Assembly: GCA_028287725.1 (NCBI GenBank)
Contig: JAQBPC010000127.1
Span: 1-5,587, forward strand
DNA: 5,587 nucleotides
Reading direction: 5' to 3'
From: Chloroflexota bacterium
GTDB taxonomy: Bacteria > Chloroflexota > UBA5177 > JANWHV01
Below are positions 1 to 5,217 of the stretch, in pieces. The stretch's first letter is position 1, and every line of letters begins with the position of its first letter. The translations under genes were made by a program, and so were the position numbers. The notes below the pieces were generated by a model, which saw nothing but the letters and a program-made list of their open reading frames with translations, was not told the origin of the DNA and did not search any database.

Positions 1-240
1 GATGGCGCCGAGCACCACATCGCCGGCCGACAGCGGCCAGTCAGCGGTGTGGTGCTCGCCAATCCCGAAGAAGTCCAGGCCGACCTGGTCGGCAAAGACA
101 CCTTGTTCGACGAGGTTTCGGATTGTCTGAGCATGCGAAAGTGGGCGGCCATCCTCGTCGTTGGTGACATCGCCGAAGGTGTCGAGGCCGAAGGTAAGTG
201 GGAACTGCACAGGTGCAGCACTGGACGGTGTTGTTGTCAT
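1..240 (-). CDS. LLM-class flavin-dependent oxidoreductase, N-terminal part (cut by window edge)
   Basis: This is the first 80 codons of a luciferase-like monooxygenase family protein. The gene runs off the left edge; family members are usually about 330-360 residues. The frame is open from the ATG at 238-240 to base 1. Residues 14-22 (PLTFGLDTF) resemble the first beta strand of the TIM barrel. Residues 54-64 (GLDFFGIGEHH) are the hallmark of the subfamily that includes CE1758-like proteins, and SAGDVVLGAI follows as the next helix. By family knowledge such enzymes use reduced FMN or F420 in oxidations or monooxygenations in the cytoplasm; the substrate cannot be inferred. A modest purine-rich ribosome binding site (GAGAG, complement of 248-252) lies 7 nt before the ATG. 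It is third in a leftward operon, 48 nt after the reductase stop, so it probably shares the MarR-controlled promoter. The family call is firm; the cofactor (FMN or F420) is open. Confidence 0.88.
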   Translation of the reverse strand, partial: MTTTPSSAAPVQFPLTFGLDTFGDVTNDEDGRPLSHAQTIRNLVEQGVFADQVGLDFFGIGEHHTADWPLSAGDVVLGAI

Positions 241-288
241 ATCGATGCTCTCTTTTTTGGTAATAGGTCTGAGCGAGCCGCTGCCTGC

Positions 289-954
289 CTACGCCGCGGC
301 GGCGCGGACGGCCAGCTCAAACTCGGTTCGGTGCAACGACGCACCGAAGACAGGGCCACCTGGCTCGAGCAGACGGCCCGCGCTCAGCTGGTCGAAACGC
401 ACAGCGTCGTACCCGATGCGCTCAATGAGTTCCGCCACTATCTCCACCGCGCTTGGATCGTCGCCGGCAACACCGAGCGCGCGTCGCTCCGGCGAGCCAC
501 TCGGCCGGCGTTCGCGTTCGAGATCGTGGTAGCCAATGTGGTTGAAGGTCTTGACGACCGTCGACTTCGCGAGCCGGCGCTGCACGATCTCGCTACTGCC
601 ATATCGAGAGTCCTCGAACATCTCTTGAACGCCATCGACAGGCGGCCAGTAGTTCATCACGTCGATAACGAGCTTGCCTTCCAGCCAGGCAGGGTCCAGC
701 GTCTCGAACTTATGCAGTGGAATCGCCAGCACGACAATGTCAGCATCCTCGACGGCGTCTGCTGCTCGCCGTGCCACGGCCCCTCGCGCCAGCATTTGCA
801 CGATTAGCTCGATCTCTTCAGGGTCGCCGGAAGCCGCGATCGACACCGTGTAGCCCGCTGCTATCGCGACTCGCGCGATAACCGGACCGACGTGTCCCGC
901 CCCGAGCACGGCGATTCGTGGCAGCCGCGCATGTGGCGGAGCGTTAGCTGTCAT
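289..954 (-). CDS. NADPH-dependent F420 reductase-like Rossmann oxidoreductase (COG2085 family)
   Basis: This is a complete 221-residue cytoplasmic protein of usual length for the family. The N-terminal Rossmann fold shows strand RIAVLGAG and the dinucleotide motif GAGHVG at 18-23. The second strand ends in AASGDPEE (40-47), where the ribose or 2'-phosphate is normally bound. DIVVLAIP (72-79) is the fourth strand, and DVMNYWPP (98-105) and KTFNHIGYHDLE (135-146) are typical of COG2085 proteins. EPGGPVFG (197-204) is a conserved C-terminal segment. Family members move hydride between NADP and F420, or act on other small substrates, and many are labelled F420 reductase without proof. There is no Arg after strand 2 as in archaeal Fno, so NADPH preference is uncertain. 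The ATG overlaps the marR stop (ATGA, 951-954), and a near-perfect Shine-Dalgarno (complement of 961-968, GGAGGTGA) fixes the start and implies translational coupling. It may supply reduced cofactor to the downstream LLM enzyme; that is inference. Confidence 0.85.
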   Translation of the reverse strand: MTANAPPHARLPRIAVLGAGHVGPVIARVAIAAGYTVSIAASGDPEEIELIVQMLARGAVARRAADAVEDADIVVLAIPLHKFETLDPAWLEGKLVIDVMNYWPPVDGVQEMFEDSRYGSSEIVQRRLAKSTVVKTFNHIGYHDLERERRPSGSPERRALGVAGDDPSAVEIVAELIERIGYDAVRFDQLSAGRLLEPGGPVFGASLHRTEFELAVRAAAA

Positions 955-1466
955 CGATCGTCACCTCCGGTGCGAGCAGCACGCACTTCTCCTTGGAGAC
1001 TGTGCTGAAGCGACTGCAAGATATCGGCGAGCGCCTCCAATTGCTCAGGTGTCAGCGCGTCTACAAAATGCTTCTTGATGGCCCTCAGGTGGGGCGCACT
1101 CGCACGGCGGAACGCCGATGCGCCGCTATCCATGAGCGACACCTCGGCGCCGCGACTGTCGGTGGGACAGTCGTTGCGCCGGATGAGGCCGCGCCGCTCC
1201 ATCCGTCCGAGGTGATGGGACAGCCGGCTTCGCTCCCATTGGATTGTGGCTGCCAGCTCCGACGATCGCATCTTCGTGCCTTCTTTTTCTTTCAAAGCCA
1301 GCAGCACTTGATAGTCGGCGGGCGAGAGACCAGATTCTTGTAGCTGCGCACCCAGAACTCTCCCAAGATCGGCTGTAGTATCGAGCAGGGATCGCCAGAC
1401 CGCCAGCTCGCGGTCCGTTATTCGCTGCCGCGCAGCCGCACGGGTTGCTTTTTCGTCATCAATCAT
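951..1466 (-). CDS. MarR-family winged-helix transcriptional regulator
   Basis: This is a 171-residue dimeric DNA-binding repressor type. The N-terminal helix (about 17-44) leads into LSPADYQVLLAL (47-58). The helix-turn-helix spans about 66-95, with recognition helix WERSRLSHHLGRMERRGLI (77-95). The wing NDCPTDSRGAEVSL (98-111) carries the family's D-x-R-G signature (D103, R105). The C-terminal helix LTPEQLEALADIL closes the dimerisation domain. The only Cys, C100, sits in the wing and could be redox-sensitive (inference). I chose the ATG at 1464-1466 because GAGGAG lies 9 nt upstream. An ATG ten codons earlier (1494-1496) is in frame, but it would place that ribosome binding site inside the gene. 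It is first in the operon, with two palindromic operators just upstream, so autorepression is likely. The ligand is unknown, though co-transcription with two oxidoreductases suggests an aromatic, quinone or oxidant signal. Confidence 0.92.
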   Translation of the reverse strand: MIDDEKATRAAARQRITDRELAVWRSLLDTTADLGRVLGAQLQESGLSPADYQVLLALKEKEGTKMRSSELAATIQWERSRLSHHLGRMERRGLIRRNDCPTDSRGAEVSLMDSGASAFRRASAPHLRAIKKHFVDALTPEQLEALADILQSLQHSLQGEVRAARTGGDDR

Positions 1467-1508
1467 GTCACAGGTCTCCTCGTGGGGCGCTTTCATCTGC
1501 CCTCTACT

Positions 1509-1538
1509 ATTATTGACACGTCAATAATGACATGTCAA
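1509..1538 (-). promoter_or_regulatory. Promoter of the marR-reductase-LLM operon
   Basis: Read on the minus strand, a perfect -35 hexamer TTGACA (complement of 1533-1538) is followed after 18 bp by AATAAT (complement of 1509-1514), one mismatch from the -10 consensus. Transcription would start near 1502, about 35 nt before the chosen marR ATG. Both operator dyads lie between and over the hexamers, so bound repressor would exclude RNA polymerase. It is inferred from sequence only. Confidence 0.55.
1511..1537. promoter_or_regulatory. Tandem palindromic operator for the MarR regulator
   Basis: Two adjacent dyads lie in an AT-rich island. The first is TATTGAC-AC-GTCAATA at 1511-1526, a 7-bp inverted repeat. 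The second is TGACATGTCA at 1528-1537, a perfect 10-bp palindrome. Seen as direct repeats, 1511-1524 and 1525-1538 match at 12 of 14 positions. The shared half-site is TGAC/GTCA, and the centres are 14 bp apart. MarR proteins bind such dyads next to their own gene. The position inside the marR promoter, and between two divergent genes, supports autorepression and possibly joint control of the hydrolase. Confidence 0.7.
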
Positions 1539-1630
1539 TTATTTGAATTGCATAGAGCTATTCGCAGGCATGCCGGTGCGTTGCCGCCGCGTGACGCAGG
1601 TCTGGTACTAGGCAGGTGCGGCTTGTACTA

Positions 1631-1639
1631 TGGGATAAT
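1631..1639 (+). promoter_or_regulatory. Possible extended -10 promoter for the alpha/beta hydrolase gene
   Basis: TGGGATAAT fits the extended -10 form TGn followed by GATAAT (five of six to TATAAT). No good -35 is seen at the usual distance. A GTACTA hexamer occurs at 1605-1610 and again at 1625-1630, exactly 20 bp apart on one DNA face, which could be an activator site or chance. Transcription from here would give a leader of about 130 nt before the ATG at 1778. A weaker plus-strand alternative starts from TTGACA at 1513-1518 inside the MarR operator, with a poor -10. Confidence 0.3.
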
Positions 1640-1765
1640 TGGCGCGCCGAGGGTAAGAGCTTTTCCGCGCGGGACCTTGCAAGAATGCGCGTGAGACGCA
1701 GGGAGTCGGCCGTACCAGGATGAGGGTCCCCGTCGATCGCCTGCTAGGGCGGTGGCGCGGAGTGC

Positions 1766-1771
1766 AAGGAG
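1766..1771 (+). promoter_or_regulatory. Ribosome binding site of the alpha/beta hydrolase
   Basis: AAGGAG lies 6 nt before the ATG at 1778. It is a strong Shine-Dalgarno match and fixes this start codon. A complementary segment, CCTTGCA, sits upstream at 1675-1681 and could mask the site. Confidence 0.75.
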
Positions 1772-1777
1772 TGAGGC

Positions 1778-2662
1778 ATGAACACTTCAGGGCGGACGCG
1801 TCTCCGATTGGCTGACGGACGTGACCTCGACGTGCACGAGAGCGGCCCGCAGGGCGGTGAAGTGCTGCTGTTCCATCACGGCACGCCGGGCTCCGGCGCG
1901 CAGATGCGTGCCATGGCCGACGCCGCGCACCGGCTCGGACTCCGCCTGGTTTCGGCATCGCGACCTGGCTACGGTGACTCGGCCCGCTTTACCGGCCGCA
2001 GCATAGTCGATGTCGTTGGTGACAGTGAAGCTATACTCGATGCGCTCGGCGCCGATCGCTGTTATGTGGCCGGCTGGTCCGGCGGTGGCCCACACGCACT
2101 TGCCTGCGGGGCACGGTTGTCGGAGCGCGTCCGCGCCGTACTCGTGATCGCCGGCGTCGCTCCGTACGAGTCCCCCGACCTGAACTTCTTGGCTGGCATG
2201 GGCGAGGAGAACCTCATCGAGTTTGGCAAGGTACTGGAGGGGGAGGAGGTGTTGCGGTCCTATCTCGAAGAGCAGCGAGCGAATCTTGTCCACGCCACAG
2301 TGCCCGAGTTGGTGGAAGCGTTTGGCAGCATCTTGCCGCCCGTTGATCGCGGCGTGTTCACGGGAGAGATCGGTGAGGATCTGGCCGCGGGCATTCAGGA
2401 GGGCCTGCGCGTCGGCATTGACGGCTGGCTCGACGACGATCTGTCCTTCGTGAAGCCATGGGGTTTTGCACTAGCCGAGATCACCACGCCGACCTTGCTG
2501 TGGCAGGGCAGCGAAGATCTCATGGTGCCGTTCGCGCACGGCAAATGGCTGGCCGAGCGGATCCCCGGCGTCGTAGCCCACCTCGAGGAAGGTGAAGGCC
2601 ACCTGTCGATCGCCTTAGGCTCCATAGACCTGATGCTTCAGGCGCTGGTGGCCACTGCGTGA
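1778..2662 (+). CDS. Alpha/beta-fold hydrolase
   Basis: This is a complete 294-residue protein, normal for single-domain alpha/beta hydrolases. Strand EVLLFHHGTPGS (28-39) carries the HG oxyanion-hole motif at 34-35. SRPGYGDSA (61-69) is the usual loop after the next strand. The nucleophile elbow GWSGGG (99-104) places the catalytic Ser at 101. The cap or lid covers about 130-225. ITTPTLLWQGSEDLMVP (235-251) supplies the acid D247, and EGEGHLS (271-277) the catalytic H275. All triad residues are intact, so the enzyme should be active. There is no signal peptide or membrane segment, so it is cytoplasmic. The substrate is unknown; the family covers esterases, lactonases, epoxide hydrolases, C-C hydrolases and haloperoxidase-like proteins. 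It is a single-gene unit, divergent from the marR operon (311 bp between start codons) and convergent with the PQQ dehydrogenase. A shared MarR operator would link it functionally to the redox operon, but this is inference. Confidence 0.93.
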   Translation: MNTSGRTRLRLADGRDLDVHESGPQGGEVLLFHHGTPGSGAQMRAMADAAHRLGLRLVSASRPGYGDSARFTGRSIVDVVGDSEAILDALGADRCYVAGWSGGGPHALACGARLSERVRAVLVIAGVAPYESPDLNFLAGMGEENLIEFGKVLEGEEVLRSYLEEQRANLVHATVPELVEAFGSILPPVDRGVFTGEIGEDLAAGIQEGLRVGIDGWLDDDLSFVKPWGFALAEITTPTLLWQGSEDLMVPFAHGKWLAERIPGVVAHLEEGEGHLSIALGSIDLMLQALVATA

Positions 2663-2668
2663 ATTCGG

Positions 2669-2682
2669 GCGCGGCTCCGCGC
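2669..2682 (+). terminator. Weak GC hairpin after the hydrolase gene
   Basis: GCGCGG-CT-CCGCGC begins 7 nt after the hydrolase stop. It is a 6-bp perfect inverted repeat that would close as a 5-bp stem with a 4-nt loop. No T-run follows, so it is at best a weak or Rho-assisted terminator. Confidence 0.25.
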
Positions 2683-2733
2683 TGCTCTGGCGTCTGCCTG
2701 CAGGCTAAAAAGCGACCGGCCAATGCGTGCCCG

Positions 2734-2805
2734 GTGCTGGGGAAGTACAGCCGACTGGTCGTGCTGGGCACCGGTGCCACCGGGCAAATTATCGCGCGAC
2801 GTTGA
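2734..2805 (+). pseudogene. Possible remnant of a Rossmann-fold (NAD(P)-binding) gene
   Basis: From a GTG at 2734 the frame reads VLGKYSR, then LVVLGTGATGQIIARR, and stops at TGA 2803-2805. The strand LVVLG, the glycine motif GTGATG and the helix start QIIARR look like the N-terminus of an NmrA/SDR-type or similar NAD(P)-binding protein. The open stretch is only 23 codons and has no ribosome binding site. Nothing matching a later part of such a protein is seen before the dehydrogenase gene. It could be a decayed gene end or a chance match in GC-rich DNA. Confidence 0.2.
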
Positions 2806-2827
2806 GGTGGGTAGTTAGAGACTAGGA

Positions 2828-2865
2828 GCCGGCTTGGCGCGCGCGCCGATCGGTGGAGGGCCGGC
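2828..2865. terminator. Nested GC-rich inverted repeats between convergent genes
   Basis: GCCGGC at 2828-2833 pairs with GCCGGC at 2860-2865. Between them sits a perfect 12-bp palindrome, GGCGCGCGCGCC (2836-2847). The block lies 29-66 nt beyond the stop of the leftward dehydrogenase, and the rightward hydrolase points into it, so a bidirectional stop for transcription is plausible. There are no flanking T-runs for either direction; the only T-run, 2885-2891, lies next to the dehydrogenase stop. Confidence 0.25.
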
Positions 2866-2893
2866 GAGCTCGATTGGCGGCGGAGCTTTTTTA

Positions 2894-4603
2894 TCAGTGC
2901 AGCGTGAAAACCTCGAGGATATCGCCAATTGGCTGATCGACGATGGCGTTGCCGCCCACGTTCACGGCCACGTATTCGTGGCCTCCGGCCACATAGACAG
3001 ACGGCGGAGCGTCAACGCCGCCTTCAGCAGTGTAGTGCCAGAGCAATCGCCCCGTACGCGCGTCGCGGGCGCTGAACTGCCCGCTAGACTCACCGGTGAA
3101 CACCAGGTCGCCCGCGGTGGCCACCGAGCCGCCAAAGCAGACGCCGGCCATCGGTTTGCGCCAGGTGACTTTTCCGGCCGCCACGTCGTAGCCGACCAGC
3201 TGTCCCTTGATGGGCGCTGTGGGCAGTGTCGCGACCGCATTGCCGAAAGAGCTCACGGCAGTCTCCAAGTTCGGCCGATTGTTGGCGCAGATGTAGGCAA
3301 GTCCGGTACTTGGGCTATAGGCCACGGGCACCCAGGACGCACCGCCAATGCCACCGGGTGATATGAGCGTTGGAGTCTCGGAGGGCGGTGTGAAGATGCA
3401 GCCTTCTCGAAGATACAGGCCCGGATCAGGGCACTGAGGCGAGAATGGCTGGTTCTGAGGCTCGGGCTGCGTGGGGTACGCGTGCTGCCAGGCCGGGCCG
3501 TGAGGAACCGGTTTCTCGGGAGTTGGAACGAGCGGGCGGCCGGTTCGCCGATCGAGCACGTAGAGCCAGCCGGTCTTGCCCGCCTGAATTATCGCCGGAA
3601 CGTCATGGCCGCCAGAGCGCAGATTGAGCAGGACCGACGGGCTGGCGGGATCATAGTCCCACAGATCGTGATGAACTTCCTGGAAGTACCAGGCAAGGGT
3701 GCCGGAAGTGGCATGGAGCGCCACGATTGAATCGGTGTAGAGGTTGAGGCCGGCACGATCGCGACCGAGATAATCCGGTACCGGATTGCCGACGTTCACG
3801 TACACGAGGTCGAGTGCAGGGTCGACGACCGGCGTCATCCAGACGGCGCCTCCAGCCGTATGGAAGTTCGTGCCGCCAGGCCAGGTCGCGCCGCCGGGTT
3901 CTTTGGGCGCTGGAACGGTGTAGAAGCGCCACGCCTGTTTCCCCGTGCGAGCGTCATATGAGGCGATAAAGCCTCGGCCGGCTGCCTCGCCCAAGGTGAT
4001 ACCGACAATCACGCGCCCGCGGTAAAATACGGGCGCCATGGTCTCTCCCAATCCACTGCCGCTCGGCACGGTGATTATCTGCCGCATCCAGACCGTACGC
4101 CCATTGGCTGCATCCAGCGCGATGAGCCTGGCATCGCCGGTGGCGACATAGACCATGCCTGCCCCATAGGCAACACCGCGGTTTGTCGGACTCGACAGCG
4201 TCAGGCCGGCAGTGCTGTGCCAGAGCAGCCGACCAGATGCAAGATCGAGGGCATAGACCGTGTCATCCGCGCCGGTAATAAATAGTCGACCGCCCGCGAC
4301 AATGGGCGAACTTTCGAACCGGCTGCCGTTCATGTTTGGTATCGGAAATCGCCAGGCAAGCTTCAGGGATGAGACGTTGCCGGTGGAGATAAGGGAAGCG
4401 GGTGAGTAGTGCGTGCCCGCGGGATCGCCCCCGTAATACTCCCATGACGCGGTAGTCGACGGACCTGCGGCTTGCCGACCGGCCAGCGCCCTGGGCGCGC
4501 CGGAGGCGCTCAGCACGACAGCGAAGACAGCGATGGCAGATACAACTGAGTGGCTGCGAGCCGGCAGGAGACGTCTCCAGTTGGGCATGGCTGCTAGCAC
4601 CAT
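2894..4603 (-). CDS. Secreted PQQ-dependent beta-propeller dehydrogenase, membrane glucose dehydrogenase (Gcd)-like
   Basis: This is a 569-residue quinoprotein. A signal peptide covers about 1-41: Arg-rich start, hydrophobic core VVSAIAVFAVVL, ALA cleavage site before G42. YYGGDPAGTHYS (56-67) opens the PQQ domain. Propeller docking motifs of the form xLDxxxGxxxW recur at about 118, 162, 215, 295, 349, 471 and 512. HHDLWDYD (311-318) and GKTGWLYVLDRR (342-353) match E. coli Gcd. D316 and K343 keep the 27-residue spacing of catalytic D466 and PQQ-binding K493, and EKPVP follows as in Gcd. It therefore probably oxidises a sugar or polyol in the periplasm with PQQ. The Gcd N-terminal membrane domain and any cytochrome c domain are absent, and there is no vicinal Cys pair; C391, C402, C439 and C489 remain. 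The electron acceptor is thus unknown. No PQQ synthesis genes are in the window. The start is uncertain: ATG 4603 is preferred, ATG 4588 also fits the signal peptide, and a GTG at 4687 adds 28 residues without a ribosome binding site. Confidence 0.9.
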   Translation of the reverse strand: MVLAAMPNWRRLLPARSHSVVSAIAVFAVVLSASGAPRALAGRQAAGPSTTASWEYYGGDPAGTHYSPASLISTGNVSSLKLAWRFPIPNMNGSRFESSPIVAGGRLFITGADDTVYALDLASGRLLWHSTAGLTLSSPTNRGVAYGAGMVYVATGDARLIALDAANGRTVWMRQIITVPSGSGLGETMAPVFYRGRVIVGITLGEAAGRGFIASYDARTGKQAWRFYTVPAPKEPGGATWPGGTNFHTAGGAVWMTPVVDPALDLVYVNVGNPVPDYLGRDRAGLNLYTDSIVALHATSGTLAWYFQEVHHDLWDYDPASPSVLLNLRSGGHDVPAIIQAGKTGWLYVLDRRTGRPLVPTPEKPVPHGPAWQHAYPTQPEPQNQPFSPQCPDPGLYLREGCIFTPPSETPTLISPGGIGGASWVPVAYSPSTGLAYICANNRPNLETAVSSFGNAVATLPTAPIKGQLVGYDVAAGKVTWRKPMAGVCFGGSVATAGDLVFTGESSGQFSARDARTGRLLWHYTAEGGVDAPPSVYVAGGHEYVAVNVGGNAIVDQPIGDILEVFTLH

Positions 4604-4696
4604 TTCTTGCTTGACGGCAGTGCCTCGTTCGGCGCGCCGTAGTTGATCCAACCTATCGCTGCAATTCTTTGAAGCAATGACAAACACAGATTTACA

Positions 4697-4736
4697 AGGC
4701 TCAGTAAGGCCATGGGAGGACAGTTACAATGAGCCT
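4697..4736 (-). promoter_or_regulatory. Hairpin in the probable leader of the PQQ dehydrogenase
   Basis: AGGCTCA (4697-4703) pairs with TGAGCCT (4730-4736). After a 2-nt bulge, GTAA (4704-4707) pairs with TTAC (4724-4727), leaving a 16-nt loop. The hexamer TTACAA is also directly repeated at 4692-4697 and 4724-4729. The position, about 95-130 nt upstream of the chosen start, suits a leader structure or a regulator-binding dyad. No known riboswitch class is recognised. Confidence 0.3.
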
Positions 4737-4806
4737 CCAACGTAATATGTTTCCTGCCGGATACCACTTGGCATATAGTAGCGGATGATGCTTCGCCTGG
4801 AGTGGC

Positions 4807-4971
4807 CGAAGCTGACCTCTGCCTGCGGGGCGGCGAGGCGAGGGAAGTGAGGGCACATCAGTAGACGCTCCATTTCAGTTGAGGCCGGCGCATCTCTCGG
4901 CGCCCCAGCTGCTTTGGCTGTCCGGCCGTTGGCGCAAGCGCAGTATATGGCGGCGAATGACCTCGCGCCTG
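4807..4971. repeat. Two imperfect direct copies of a short intergenic motif
   Basis: CGAA-gc-TGACCTC-t-GCCTG at 4807-4825 and CGAA-TGACCTC-gc-GCCTG at 4954-4971 share 16 bases in the same order, differing only by small insertions, and lie about 147 bp apart. They could be worn copies of an intergenic repeat element or a chance match. Confidence 0.25.
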
Positions 4972-5158
4972 ATGCAAAACTCACGGACAGCAGGGCGTGC
5001 TAAGCCAAGGCCGGGACTACACGGCTCAAGCCTGGGGCGAAATGCTTCTACTGGTTTGTCTTGACATCACTCGGTACGCAACACAGCTGGGCGTAGCCTA
5101 GCACAATTACTTTACATAAGCACGGGAGAGATTGGTAGCGCGGGAAGGGGCAGGTGGG

Positions 5159-5185
5159 AGCCAACTCCTGCGTGCGGAGTTGGCT
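5159..5185 (-). terminator. Strong stem-loop after the Trp-rich gene
   Basis: AGCCAACTCC (5159-5168) and GGAGTTGGCT (5176-5185) form a perfect 10-bp stem with a 7-nt loop. On the minus strand it starts 32 nt past the stop of the gene ending at 5218, the usual place for a terminator. Neither side has a T-run, so termination would be of the U-tract-free type, or the stem may protect the mRNA 3' end. Confidence 0.5.
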
Positions 5186-5217
5186 GATGATGCCGGTGTA
5201 GCGGAAAGTCAAGGTGT

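Larger units (their letters stand above)
4604..5217. other. Long apparently non-coding region upstream of the PQQ dehydrogenase
   Basis: About 610 bp separate the dehydrogenase start from the next gene's stop. Short open frames exist on both strands (4724-4984 minus, 4879-5064 plus), but they lack recognisable domains, ribosome binding sites and coding-like composition. The region holds a leader hairpin at 4697-4736, two imperfect copies of a CGAA/TGACCTC/GCCTG motif (4807-4825 and 4954-4971), and a terminator-like stem at 5159-5185. The dehydrogenase promoter should be here, but I see no convincing -35/-10 pair on the minus strand. It may hold degraded sequence or a small RNA. Confidence 0.5.

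Noticed and set aside
49..807. 252-codon open frame on the plus strand
   Set aside because: It lies opposite the LLM and reductase genes, both of which have clear family motifs and ribosome binding sites. Its translation shows no domain, as expected for a GC-rich antisense shadow.
2696..2705. GCCTGCAGGC palindrome followed by TAAAA, considered as a terminator
   Set aside because: A 10-bp palindrome without a loop folds into too short a stem, and the tail is A-rich rather than T-rich in the hydrolase direction.
2834..3361. 175-codon plus-strand open frame
   Set aside because: Antisense to the C-terminal half of the PQQ dehydrogenase, with no recognisable motifs or ribosome binding site.
4685..4687. 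GTG as start of the PQQ dehydrogenase
   Set aside because: No ribosome binding site; it would place 28 charged residues before the signal peptide. The ATG at 4603 or 4588 gives a normal signal peptide.
4724..4984. 86-codon minus-strand open frame upstream of the dehydrogenase
   Set aside because: No ribosome binding site or domain, mixed composition, and it overlaps the leader hairpin. A small protein cannot be excluded, but there is no support.
4990..5060. Possible tRNA or structured RNA in the region around 5000-5060
   Set aside because: No GTTCRANNC T-loop, no cloverleaf pairing and no CCA end.
4879..5064. 61-codon Arg/Ser-rich plus-strand open frame
   Set aside because: Composition is typical of random GC-rich DNA; no start context or motif.
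5061..5066. Perfect TTGACA as a plus-strand -35
   Set aside because: No acceptable -10 at 16-18 bp, and no plus-strand gene downstream within the window.
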